The position numbers and the translations under genes were made by a program. 64,000 bases of DNA from Colletotrichum lupini (taxonomy: Eukaryota > Ascomycota > Sordariomycetes > Glomerellales > Glomerellaceae): assembly GCF_023278565.1 (NCBI RefSeq), contig NC_064675.1, positions 434,001-498,000 of the forward strand, written 5' to 3'. This document shows positions 8,570-19,370 of this stretch, in pieces. Each line of letters starts with the position of its first letter. Positions within the stretch are counted from its first letter, which is position 1. The notes under the pieces were generated by a model. That model was not told the DNA's origin. It saw only the letters and a program-made list of their open reading frames with translations, and did no database searches.

Positions 8570-11500
8570 TGTTTGAAGATTACAGTACGTGTACCCCCGA
8601 TGTGTCTGGGTGTGTGGTCGTAAAAGTTACTGCAAGTCTACTGATGCTGCTAGGCTCCACGCCATTTCGTACATGTGCTACACACCCGGTCCTAGTGACG
8701 TCTTCACGAGAGGAGAAATGTCGAAACGCAACAAAGCGCTCGGTGTTAGCTGTGGACTAGGTACTCCAGCCGTTTTTGAAGAGCCTCTGCCGTAGCCGAC
8801 GTAGATCGAACTCAATGCAGAGCGTGGAGTGTACGGAGAGCAGGCCAGCTTATGGGACGAAAGTGTAATTGCCGAGCAAGCACGCCAACTTTGAGACCTA
8901 GCTTCAATGTGGTAGTTTCTGACCCGGCGCGGCCCCAAGCTGGCCGCCGACCCCGTAATTGCTTTGAGATCACCAAGCCATGAAAATGACAGGCTTTGGA
9001 CAGGACTATCGCAGTCCTACACTTTCACTGCAATATTTACACCAACGGACGCGGTTCAATGTCAGACGCTTGAGTTGATCAGTACCAATCACAGTCTTGC
9101 TTTAGGATAAAATTCTTTAATTTTCACTGCAACTTTAACTCCTCCAGAGGGGACGTCGACACCGACGCCGACGCCACGGTCTTACTGAGGGCCAATGATA
9201 GCATTACTCAGCCCACCCTCGTCTTCACTGCAAATAAAACCGCCCTGAAAGCCGTGACATCCAAATGTTGAGCGACCAAGTTTAGACATCTACACATGAA
9301 TTTTGGTCGCTGCCACTATCGCCAAATCCACACTGCGCGGTTGGTGGTCGATAGCGCTCGGGTTGTATCCCGCCTCGGCCGACTCTGCCCGCGATCTGTC
9401 ATTTGACACGGCGTGGAAAGCACGTGGAAATATAGATTGTCGGCCAGCTTCTATGTTGATTCTGCCCAGTGACATGATACCATTGAGGGCAGATGGAATC
9501 ATACAACAATAATGTCAATGTCCTATCACGTCTAGAACGAACGACATAGGACTCATGCATCTGTTGGCTCCATGTCCGTAAGTAGGTATAAACCGCAACA
9601 CTGCATTTTTAACCCACCCAGAGGGTGTCCTATGGCCTACGAGTCCAGCAAAACCTTGTAGAGTTGATTGCACAGCAGTTTTAACCACCACTGAGGCAAC
9701 TACTGATACATGCATCAATCAAAAGTGCAAACTGGAAAGATCGCACAGCTCGGTCAAGTCAAGAGAGTGATTAAGATTCTTCGTTTGCGAATATGAGGCA
9801 GTAATGTTGAGCAACAACATCTGTACACATCCCGACGTGCAAGGCATATCGGTTGATCAGACGGGTCGGAAGATCAAAGCCGGCTTCGGATCCGGCTCTC
9901 GTATGTTCTATCCGGCATCGAGTGCCGGCAGCGGAAGCAACCTTCGAATCCAGATGAGTCGAGCAGTCTGCAACAGCCAAAGAGGGAAAAGCGAGCGCCG
10001 GGTAAATAGAACTGATCGTAAGCCGACACGGAACCGGAACTGCTGTCTACGAAGTCTCATCTCCGAGCATTGAACGGCAAGCCGGCACCACTTCCCGGAT
10101 GGCATGTAGGCATGGGATGGGGACCCCCGAACGACGATGGTCGCAAGTCGAGCAGAGAAGAGCAAGCCATCAAAGCTCGAATCAGAAAGCAGTGACATGC
10201 AGTTTGCTCACTGAATTGACACAGGAAAACGCATTATCTCTGAGCTCTCAGCATCAAATCTCGAGTGTCTCGACGGCCCGCTCCGATCGTGAGAAAAATT
10301 CTGCAAATGTTTCCACAAAAAGACGTAATGAAAACTAGGGAGAAGAAATTTTCGAGCTTGGGGATGGGATGAGTTGGGATGGGAGCTTGGGGCAAATATC
10401 CTCTCGCCTCGCTAGTCGCTAGAACGCCGCGCCCGCGGTCCATCATCAGACTTGTTGGAGCCGGGCGGAAACGCCAAATGAGGTAGACCAAGGAACGAAA
10501 TCCTGCGAGTCACCTTTTGTTGCTCGACTTAGCGCGGTCTGGTCTGCTGTATTGTCACACCAAGGCGCGGCGTACAAGGCTTCTTGGGCGTCATAGGGCT
10601 GACAACGACAGCAAATAGTACAAGGCCCTCTTGGTGACAACAATGGCGGTCGGCTGCGGGAGACCGCGGTGCTGCAACGTATCACCCACCGGCGGCCGGG
10701 GTACACCGATCGTTTGGGGGGACATGTCCGAGCTGGAGGAACGAGAGAGTCAGACTGCCCAGAGTCGAGACAAACTTGGCAAAGACCGACAAGCTCATCA
10801 ATAGGATCGGTTGGAAGAAGCTTGTTATCTCTAGCTGAAAATGGACAATGGTGGTGAGAAAAATGTTCGAGAAAAATTCTACCCGCCCAGCAGCTGGGCA
10901 GAGCTTGCGGGTGCCGTGACTCTGCAGGAATTGGACCATCATGATTGGCCATGCGGAGAGAAAAATCGGAGATTTTCCAGGGAAAAAAAGAGAGGAGGAC
11001 GAAAAGGGCTCGGTCCAAGCTCGGTGGGAATCGGGTGGCGCGAGGGCGGCGGCGTGGGAGGACTCGCAGACTTTGATCTCTTTGGTGACGGGGCAGCCAG
11101 CCATGGGAATAGACACGCTTATGCCGGCCGATCGGACGAACTGCAGGCGGCGGCGAGGGCGTCGACGTGCCGTGCAGCGGAATGGCATGTCATTGCCTGC
11201 TTGCTTGCTACAGCTGCTGATCCCCACGCTCCATTTCCCACATCGCTCTTGGTCGACAGGCAAACCCCCTGGACAACGCCGTTGTTACCCGTGGCCGGCC
11301 GACTCCCGAATCGCACTACCAGGGCGTGATGGAGCCTTTCAGCGTGAGACCATCGCGTCTCCATCGGCCAACCCGCAACGAGCGAAGCCAAGGAGAGGGT
11401 CTCGAGCGAGGCCTTTGTGTGTGTGTGACTGTGTGTACGTGCGAGTCTGTCCAGCCGCCAGCGCGGTCCACTGCTCGAGATTTTTCCAACCATGACCACC

Positions 11501-11807
11501 GTTACCGGTCGCGATGAGTCGACGCGGAGTGGAACCTGTTGGGTAAGAGAAGGCCCGTATTGTATTTAATCATGTCATGAGCTTTTCGTTCGGAGCGGCA
11601 CTTCTCCCGTTGTCCCCCCAGGTTTTCGTTTGCACATGCGTCCGGTGATTTCTGGAGAAGCGAATCAACAGGCTTCCTTCGTCCCCTCAATCCTTTCGAG
11701 TGTGCTCATTGCTTCTGGCCGCGGTCGACGAGACTTGTCGCTCTAGTCCGTGAACGAAGCGTACCCCGTGCCGACTTCGATTTACCAAGCCAAACATAGC
11801 CATCACC
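8570..11807. other. 3.2-kb divergent intergenic region
   Basis: This region lies between divergent start codons, the decarboxylase (-) and the permease (+). The open frames found are short, overlap on opposite strands and lack recognisable domains. Three near-identical decamers about 100 bp apart (9024-9033, 9123-9132, 9224-9233) are the only local pattern noted. The part nearest 11800 reads as the GC-rich promoter and leader of the permease gene. Confidence 0.5.
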
Positions 11808-13423
11808 ATGTTCGGCTCCAAGGAAAAGACTCCTCAGACGAGTGAGGGCGAGGTTACGCCCACCAATGCCTCCAAGACCGATTTGGAGAATGGCGAGACG
11901 GGTGGTCTTCAGCGAGACCTCAACAGTCGTCACCTGCAGTTCATTGCCATCGGTATGTCACTTTGATCGAGCTTCGCCTTGTGCAGGGGCCGCAGTTGTT
12001 CTGACACATCGTCGCAGGCGGTACTATCGGTACTGGTCTCTTCCTCGGTAGCGGTAAGGCCATCGCGACATCCGGCCCTGTCGGTTGCCTGATCGCCTTC
12101 ATCTTCATCGGCTCCATCGTCTACTCCGTCATGACGGCGCTTTGCGAGATGGCCACCTACATTCCCGTCCCCGGAGCCTTCACCTCCTATGCCTCCCGGT
12201 TCATCGACCCCACTCTCGGCTTCGCCATGGGCTGGATGTACTGGTTCAGCTGGTCCATCACCTTCGCTCTCGAGTTGACTGCTGCTGGTGTCATTATCCA
12301 ATACTGGAACGACAGCTTGAGTATTGCCATCTTCATCAGTGTCTTCTGGGTCGTCTTCACTGCCCTCAACTTCATGCCCATTCGCATCTTTGGTGAAGTT
12401 GAGATGTGGTTTGCTAGCATCAAGGTCGTTACCATTGTCGGTTTCATCATCTTTGCCATTTGCATCAACGCCGGCGTCGGCCAGCAGGGGTACCTGGGCT
12501 TCAAGTACTGGGTGAGCCCGGGTGCGTTCAACGAGTCCATTGTTGAGGGTTCCGTTGGCAAGTTCATCGGTTTCTGGTCCGTCCTGATCACCGCCGGTTT
12601 CAGTTTCCAGGGCTCCGAGTTGGTCGGTATTGGTGCTGGTGAGACCAAGAACCCCGAGAAGAGCGTCCCCAGTGCCGTCCGCTGGACCTTCTGGGGCATC
12701 TTCAGCTTGTTCGTGGCGACCATCTTCTTCGTTGGCATCATTGTGCCGTCCGACAACCCATCGCTTCTGCTCGATTCTCAGGATGCGTCGGCGTCTCCCT
12801 TGGTCATTGCTGCCAACTTGGCTGGTGTTAAGGTTCTCCCCGACATCATCAACGCTGTGCTCCTGACCGCCGTTCTCTCCGCCGCCAACTCCAATGTCTA
12901 CTCTGGCTCCCGCATTCTCGTCTCGCTCGCCAACGAGAGGTGCGCTCCTCAGTTCATGACCTACACCAACAGATTCGGAAGTCCCTACTTCGCAGTTGCC
13001 ACTACATCTGCCGTCGGTTTGCTCGCGTACATGAACCTGTCGTCCAACGGCGGTGTTGTCTTCGACTGGCTTTTGAACGTCACTGCCGTCGCTGGCTTCA
13101 TCAGCTGGTCGTGCATCAACATCTGCCATCTGCGCTTCATGGCCGCCCTCAAGGCCCAGAACATCCCACGTAGCAGCCTGCCTTACCTTGCGCCACTGCA
13201 ACCTTACCTTTCTTGGTACGGTCTGTTCTTTAACGTCCTCATCATTCTGACAAACGGATTCGCCGTCTTCATCGAATGGAGCACCAGTGACTTCTTCACT
13301 GCGTACGTCAGTGTCCTCCTGTTTATCGTCCTCTTGGTCGGTCACAAGATCTTTAACCGCACGATGCCCCTGAAGGCCATCGATGCCGATGTTACGAGTG
13401 GCACTCTGCGATCGCAATCATGA
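11808..13423 (+). CDS. Amino-acid permease (YAT family, basic-amino-acid permease-like)
   Basis: Two exons, 11808-11952 and 12018-13423, are joined across a 65-bp intron (GTATGT...GCAG). They encode a 516-residue protein, a usual length for fungal amino-acid permeases. The junction recreates the signature FIAIGGTIGTGLFLGSG at about residues 45-61, the start of the first membrane helix. About a dozen hydrophobic helices follow. The segment FQGSELVGIGAGETKNPEKS matches the substrate-site helix of Can1/Lyp1-type transporters (ELxGIxAGE). It is an H+-driven uptake carrier at the plasma membrane. Lysine or other basic amino acids are the best guess for substrate, but specificity is not proven by sequence. 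A 495-codon antisense frame over it is a codon-bias shadow. Confidence 0.92.
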
Positions 13424-13627
13424 AAATGACGGAGAACGATATGAATGAGCAAGGACGGAGATCAAAAAGTAATCTGATGTAACATTAGTAGAATAGTTGT
13501 AATGATGATACCCATGAGTTCAACAAATGCAGCCTAAAGACAATTCCAAGTGACTGATGAGAAGCTTCGTTCCCAGAAAATCACCAGCCAAGAGGATGCC
13601 GGTTTGACTTGGAGGACCCCAGCTAGA

Positions 13628-14137
13628 TCAAGAAACGATGCTGTACAGACCAACAGCACCACCAAGGCCGATGGCAACGCCTCTTCCCAGATTATACAAG
13701 CCCCATTGATCCACGAGAGATTTGGCCCCCTCCTCCTCTTCCTGAGTCAGGCCAATGGCCATGATGCCCATGTCCTTGGCTTCCTCGGCTTTCTTGAATA
13801 GCTTCTTGTTGATGCTGACCATGAATAAGCCGGTCCAAGGGACCATCGAAAAGCAAAGAGCACCGGCAGCGGCCAGTAGCTTCGACTTGCTGGGGAGGTG
13901 GCGCACGGCATAGGCCATGTACCAGTAGCTCAATGCGCAGAAGAGGGTCGGTAGCGGGAAGACCCGACTGGTCCGCTTGAACATGTTGGACCACTGTCGT
14001 AGCATGAGGGGAGTGGGCGATTCAAGGAGGCGGGGTACGACAAAGAAGGAGAGGCCCAAGTTCAGGCCAGCGAGGGTTGTATTGAGGAAGACGGTTGACG
14101 TCTGGATGTTGCGGAGCGGGTTGGGTTGGGAAGACAT
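13628..14137 (-). CDS. DUF1772 (anthrone oxygenase-like) integral membrane protein
   Basis: The frame encodes 169 residues from Met at 14137 (MSSQPNPLRNIQTS). A longer upstream extension in the same frame is Ser/Pro-rich and looks like 5' leader, so the internal Met is preferred. About four hydrophobic segments are visible, at about residues 18-33, 60-75, 84-103 and 148-165. The arrangement, with a Pro-rich turn (VVPRLLESPTP) after the first, fits DUF1772. That family includes the anthrone oxygenases of aromatic polyketide pathways, but also many genes outside clusters. No polyketide synthase lies nearby, so no pathway is assigned. It converges on the permease gene with 204 bp between stop codons. 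Confidence 0.75.
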   Translation of the reverse strand: MSSQPNPLRNIQTSTVFLNTTLAGLNLGLSFFVVPRLLESPTPLMLRQWSNMFKRTSRVFPLPTLFCALSYWYMAYAVRHLPSKSKLLAAAGALCFSMVPWTGLFMVSINKKLFKKAEEAKDMGIMAIGLTQEEEEGAKSLVDQWGLYNLGRGVAIGLGGAVGLYSIVS

Positions 14138-14969
14138 GGTGAAAATTGTTGTCTTTGCATGTAGCTCGCTCCGAGTCGGTTCGAGAACTGTTGGCGATAA
14201 AGATGCTGACGAGGTTGAAGATGAGAAGATGACATGGAGAAGTTGAGGAGGCTGAGAGCGACAAGGATGGCAGGTTACGCTCGAGCTTGAGGTCAGACCT
14301 GGAGGCAGGAGCAAAGTCCGGTCCTGCAGTGCGGGACGCGGGAAGCGGCGGGGTTCTTGCCAAGTGGGGGCAAACAGTTCACTGGCTGCGGGTGGCAGGT
14401 GCAGGTCGCTCTGTGGGGAAGACCGGACCTGTCTCCCCACTACCTACCTTACCTTATCCGATCATACCTAGGGTACGTACCTCGTCACCGGCACTGCTCA
14501 ATGGAAGTTCAATCCAGCTTGACTTTATCTCACTGACTTGAACAGATACATGAAGCAGCAAGCCTGGCTCAGCTGATTATTTCTGATGTTCTTGTCGTAT
14601 CTAAGATGTTACAAGTGGGCGTACTAGCAAGTGTCCAGAATCTTTATTGATTTGGGGTCAAGTAAAGTAGAGAACCTTACGGAAAGCCATCACAGATGAA
14701 AAGTCGGCCAAAGAAAGATTATTTGCCTCTCGTATACAGTTAGATCAGCTTTAACCCAGAGGAACATCAGCTTTGAGTTGAAATTCTATCTTGAAAAGGT
14801 TGCGAACTTGCAGTCTTGAGGGCCTGGTACTACAAGAGCAGCCCTGTTCAACAATGCTTTCAGATGAAGAAGAAAGTAATCTATATACACATCGAGACCT
14901 CTAGAGACTCGATGAGTAAGATCCATATATGCGATCTGTGCTATTTTTCATGTAATCATGGCATCCAGG
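14138..14969. other. Spacer: DUF1772 promoter side
   Basis: It contains the 5' leader and promoter of the DUF1772 gene. After about 14550 comes AT-richer DNA with no open frame of note. Confidence 0.45.
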
Positions 14970-15285
14970 CTATTTGCGACAAAGTTTGCCAGCCGTCAAA
15001 TTGTAGTCCCACTTGTGACTTCCGACTCCCGACCGAACATAGAGGCTGGCTGTGGGACCGTACTTGTCTTTGATCTCAAGCAAGCGGTCATAGTTGCCAC
15101 CATAAAAGTCCTCTTGGAAGTTGCTGTTGAATGGATTGGCTTCATTGACGTAAGCGCTCGCCCCCGGCGCCCACACAGTGGAATCTCAGTCAGCCCGCTG
15201 CGGCCGAGCAGGCGGCTGGAGATGAGACTGATCGGTCCAACGGGACTTGGGAGTGGCGGGGTCGTTGAGATTTTCGACAAGCGAG
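14970..15285 (-). pseudogene. Remnant of a BBE-type FAD-linked oxidoreductase
   Basis: The frame at 14970-15176 ends in a stop and encodes a typical C-terminal block of berberine-bridge-like flavoenzymes: GASAYVNEANPFNSNFQEDF followed by YGGNYDRLLEIKDKYGP and a terminal LCRK. Reading upstream in that frame meets a stop codon near 15186. In another frame (about 15190-15275) the peptide GPISLISSRLLGRSGLTEIP resembles a more internal part of the same family. The gene therefore seems reduced to two pieces joined by a deletion and frameshift, without the FAD-binding N-terminal domain. It is non-functional as an enzyme. The family assignment of the C-terminal piece is firm; that of the second piece is less so. 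Confidence 0.65.
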
Positions 15286-16084
15286 ACTTACATGGAGAGA
15301 ACGCTCGGCTCCGTGGTAACTATTGAGAGAGTGCCGTTTCTACTCTGCAACATGCGTACTCAAACCGGGTTTAGAAGGGAAGTTAAATCATTCGCCGTGG
15401 TATTGTGCCCGAAAAGAAAAAAGCTTTACTCCGATTCCTTGAACGACGCCGCTGGAAAACTTGGCGAAACATTTGACCATTAGAGCCTTCCGTTAATATC
15501 ATAGAATCTTGCTTATTCTTGATAGTAGTACTACGTCGAGGAAGCTGGGCTACTTTGGAGTTCTATTCGAGGAGGTAGATCGGAACTAGTTGCCGTAGAA
15601 AAGATGATGATAGATTTTTGTCACCTAGAGACACATCAGTAGATAGAGTTCAGGCCCGCCCGGAAAACGTGATGTTTAACACGCAATGCAGCTACAACGT
15701 TTAGTGGCCTCGGATCTCCCGTCACTTTCCATCCTTCAGTGATGTTGTAGAACCTATGAACGTGCTGAAGACTACCTCATTAGCCCGACAGCGTCCCGTC
15801 TATGGGTGTGCCAGCTACTCTCGAAATAGCTGCGAGTGCGCGCCGACAATGCATGCACGATTGATCGAAACCGCTCGATTGCGGCGTGTGGTGTGTGGCA
15901 CATTTTCATGTTCATTTGTGCCATATCTCATGGACAATTTCAGAGAAGTCGGCTATATCTCGATTGAAAAAAGCAAAACAAGCTTTTTGACAGATTATCA
16001 GTATGGCGGCTAGCAGCATAATAAATGTGGCATAGGTGTTGTTCTATTTCTTCGAGAAGTCTGCTGGTGCTGCAGCGGATCTGT
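15286..16084. other. Non-coding spacer
   Basis: Moderately AT-rich sequence between the flavoenzyme remnant and the foldback element. I see no supported gene or repeat in it. Confidence 0.4.
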
Positions 16085-16092
16085 TTAAACGA

Positions 16093-16599
16093 GAGTTTTG
16101 CTATTGGGGCAGTACCATTTGGCTATTGGGGCAGTAACCCACTTTTTGGACCAATAAGGGCTTATAGCTATAGAGCCCGGACCACTACCCCACACCCGTA
16201 CCCGCTATACCTGCCCACGGGCCACCTGGCGTAATTACCTACGGTTACAATTGCCGACGGTCGCAATTGCGCATCGTAATTACATAAGGCAGCTGCGGGC
16301 ACGTACGGTCGCAGTTACCCACGGTTATGATTACTTATTAAAAAAGATAGTTAAATAGGTAATTAAGTAGGTAATTGCGACCGTAGGCAATTGCGACCGT
16401 AGGTAATTGCGACCGTAGGTAATTACGATAGTACGTGCCCGTAGCTGCCTTATGTAATTACGACGCACATCCGCCGGGTAGCCCGTGGGTAGGTGCAGCG
16501 GGGCCAAAAGGTTTAGAGTTTAGACGACAGGCTCTAATTGGTCCAAAAGGTGGGTTACTGCCCCAATAGCCAAATGGTACTGCCCCAATAGCAAAACTC
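16093..16599. mobile_element. 507-bp non-autonomous foldback/MITE element
   Basis: The ends are 63-bp inverted repeats, 16093-16155 and 16537-16599, differing at one base. Each starts GAGTTTTGCTATTGGGGCAG and contains the unit CTATTGGGGCAGTA twice. Inside are a second pair of 31-bp inverted arms (16276-16306 and 16431-16461, one mismatch) and about three tandem copies of GCGACCGTAGGYAATT (about 16377-16423), so most of the element can fold back. The flanks TTAAACGA (16085-16092) and TTAAACAA (16600-16607) look like an 8-bp target duplication with one transition. There is no coding capacity. An 8-bp duplication would fit a hAT-type transposase acting in trans, but the superfamily is not proven. 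Confidence 0.88.
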
Positions 16600-16607
16600 T
16601 TAAACAA

Positions 16608-17458
16608 TTGACACGCGTATCTCTGTCCGATTCGACTCTGATACTAATTAAGTGCCTTACAAGGGTAATGGCTGTATGTGGTTAGGTTTACCTAAGTGAG
16701 GCGTGCCCTCACTTAGGTAGGTAACTTACTTTCGGTGACTGACCCGAATGTCCAGTGTCATTTCGGCGTCCGCCCTTGGTGCATAAGAAACTCTACACTA
16801 TGCTGGTCATATCTTGCTGTCGCTCGAGAGCCGCGGTTCATCTCATCTCCGTATCATTGCTTATGAGTCCAAAATCACCTATTCTTCATCGATTGGCAAG
16901 ATCGGAATGACGCTGGATACCTACTCAGGATGAAGTTGCGGATGCGCTAAGGGAAAGGGGTAAGTGAGCATTGATCGCACTAAGAACTACCTTTTTCTAG
17001 GGCTATTGTAACCTCGATGCCGGCAAAGCTTCCTTCGTGCTAGAAGGAGAATAATATAGAATGATCCATGTCCGACCCAAAGCGAGGATGGCTCTCGTGA
17101 TTGATGTTCGCGGACAAGTGTTCTGTCTGCATTCGTGGACGTCATTTCCCAGATCGACGGACTCAAATTTTCTACCTCTATTATGAACGAGGAAAGCATT
17201 AATTGATGAACTAACAACTCGACCGGAATTAACGCGAGGAGAGTTTTCAAATGTGTCCGGTCATGAGCAGAGCTTCCTCGAGATCCTTTTTTTTTTTTTT
17301 TTTTTTTTTTTGGCGTTGGGGAAGTCTAGCTCACGAGCAGACCGCGTCCTGGAACTATTTAAGAAGCCTGAGAGCCCACGTCGATAGAATCTAACAGCAA
17401 CCCTACCGTTAGACTCACATTTCTACCACTGTCACATATCACCAGTCACTCAGTAAAC
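16608..17458. other. Non-coding spacer with a 13-bp hairpin and a T25 tract
   Basis: A perfect 13-bp stem (16689-16701 with 16707-16719, loop CGTGC) reads TACCTAAGTGAGG and its complement. A run of 25 T lies at 17287-17311. The right end is the promoter of the small secreted protein gene. No other gene is supported. Confidence 0.55.
17356..17363 (+). promoter_or_regulatory. TATA-like element of the cysteine-free secreted protein gene
   Basis: TATTTAAG lies 96 bases before the start codon at 17459, downstream of the T25 tract, which may act as a nucleosome-poor promoter element. This is a motif-based guess. Confidence 0.35.
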
Positions 17459-18028
17459 ATGCGTTTCCAGCCCGCTGCTGCTTTCGCTATTCTAGCGGTC
17501 ACCACCGGTATCGCAGCACCGCTTAGCTCCTCCAAAGCCTCCATCGATCAAGTCGACGTCGACGTCCAAGAGAGGTACAGGCCCTGAGGGATTCCGAGCA
17601 AACCGGGCTTTACTAAATGAATTTATCTAGGAATTTGCAGGACCTTTCGTCAGCTGCAGAGGACGTCACTGGGCTCGTAAAGTAAGAATCCCCCACTGTA
17701 TACGTTATGTCCCAGGCTTCCAGCTGACTTTCGCATCAGACGTATCGAAGGGTATTACGACTTCAACTTTGCAAGCACATTCAGAGGTGCCAAGCACCCG
17801 GTCAACGGCGTCATCTTGTCTATGGTCTACAGAGCGGGGAGCCTCTTTGTCACCATGCACAACACCCTGACTCAGGACATTTCTGCCTACATTTCAGAAG
17901 TCACCCAGGGCGGAGACATTATGGCCGTAGCGGTGGAGGCCGGCAAGACGGTCGAGTGGACTCTGAAGCTGGGCACGGATTTCGTCCTGGGGGACATAGG
18001 CAAGTTCTCCTGGAAGACGGACTACTAG
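17459..18028 (+). CDS. Small secreted protein without cysteines (effector-like)
   Basis: Exons 17459-17574, 17631-17681 and 17740-18028 give 151 residues. The introns are 56 and 58 bp; the first has a clear TACTAAA branch site. Both junctions close in phase 2. The N-terminus (MRFQPAAAFAILAVTTGIAA) is a secretion signal. A short acidic propeptide-like stretch follows, then a compact domain that starts at IEGYYDFNFASTF and is rich in beta-forming residues. There is no cysteine in the whole protein, unusual for a secreted fungal protein of this size. I do not recognise a family. It lies among transposon relics, as accessory secreted proteins of plant- or insect-associated fungi often do, but an effector role is inference. 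Confidence 0.78.
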
Positions 18029-19370
18029 AGTGCGAATAGTCTAAGAGCTCAAGTAGGTGCTTGGTCTCTGTAGAGGGATGTTCAGACAGGAAATTGGATC
18101 AGTGACTCGAAAGACGGAGGTTTCTACAAACTGGCTGTTCCAGCAATGCCCAAAATCGCGCTACTTCTTGCTTGGTGCACGGCAAAACTAGCCAAAATTG
18201 TGCAATCAACGTATATGCATGAGCTGTTTTCTAGAGGTCACCATGTTACATGCGCTCAAGCACTCCTCCGGGCACTGTTTGTCTGCGAGGAGACTCTGCT
18301 GGGTCTGTTATATCAACGGCTCCAGGGATTACCCTATGCCCACGTGGTAGATATAGGGGATATTTGCTAGCCCGAAACTGAATGTTTTGCGATCTGCCTG
18401 CCAGAACGCGATTGGGGCTTGCTTTCCGAGCGGACGGCAGACCCTCTTCCGGGATGCGGCCAAGATCCGGAGGTCTTGTTGCGGCGGAGCTTGTGGGGGG
18501 GGGGGGTTGAGTGGGGCTTCTGGGGGAGTTGAGTTCCGTTTGCCGGCACCTACCAATGAGGCGGCTGGAGCTGCGACGAGGGCTCAATCGCGGACCGCGG
18601 ACGGGTTCTTTTTTTTTTTTTTTTTTTTTAAGCAACCAAGTGCTCAGGAGTTCAGATAGCAGGAAAGTTGGCTTCTTTCGCGATCTGCTTTCTAGAACCG
18701 CCAAAGCTAGTGACGACACTATCGATGAATCAGGTGATCGTCAGAATCACGTCCTTTCCTGCCTCTTACTGTCTTACTTCTTCGTCGACAACTGACATGA
18801 CGGAGCCCATGGCGGGTGAAACTTTAGCTGTCTTAGTCCCAAGATTTCCATTGTCTTTGTCTCCTGGGTAACCCCGAGTTAGGAAGTAGTGAGAAGTGGG
18901 TAAAAATAGGGCTCCGACGGCGACGGGGTTTATAGAAAGAGCCCGATAGTCCGAAATATTGTTAGAGTCTTTGTAAAGGTAAATCCCTTAAACCAACCGT
19001 CGACTCGTGAATAAATTAGCTCGGAGCTCTCGTCGATTCTGGCCATTCCATGGAGACAACAGTATATCATAGGAACGCATCTTCCGTACTAGATGCCGTT
19101 TCGCTCGAGGGAAGCGGGGCGCTGTTCGGAATACGCGTGCAAGGCAAAATTTGAAAAGACACTGATCAAGCCAAGTCCCAACGCTCGAAACACAGCCTCG
19201 GCCTCTGAGTAAGCCTCTGGATCCATGGGAACTTGAGAAGATCAAATAAATCAAACCTAGCACATCACAACAGACCGTTCCCACTGTTGTGTCTTTGATA
19301 GACCCCCTGACAACCCGCGCATTTGGCCTTCCCTTACATCATCTTCCGCGGCGCACACATAATTATCACC
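18029..19370. other. Non-coding spacer with a T21 tract
   Basis: Open frames here are short and inconsistent. A run of 21 T (18609-18629) and a run of about ten G near 18496-18505 are the only simple repeats. The 3' part includes the Zn2Cys6 promoter. Confidence 0.45.

Noticed and set aside
10446..11499. Overlapping open frames of 120-190 codons on both strands upstream of the permease
   Set aside because: They overlap on opposite strands with no domain, signal or splice support, and occupy the GC-rich promoter/leader of the permease gene.
11930..13417. A 495-codon open frame antisense to the permease gene
   Set aside because: It mirrors the codon bias of the permease exon. Its peptide is hydrophilic low-complexity (Asp/Glu/Gly-rich) with no domain, while the sense frame is an unmistakable transporter.
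19323..19370. Upstream Met as start of the Zn2Cys6 regulator
   Set aside because: It adds a hydrophobic stretch before MSKQLLDRL, which is not usual for this family. The second Met has the better context (ATCACCATG).
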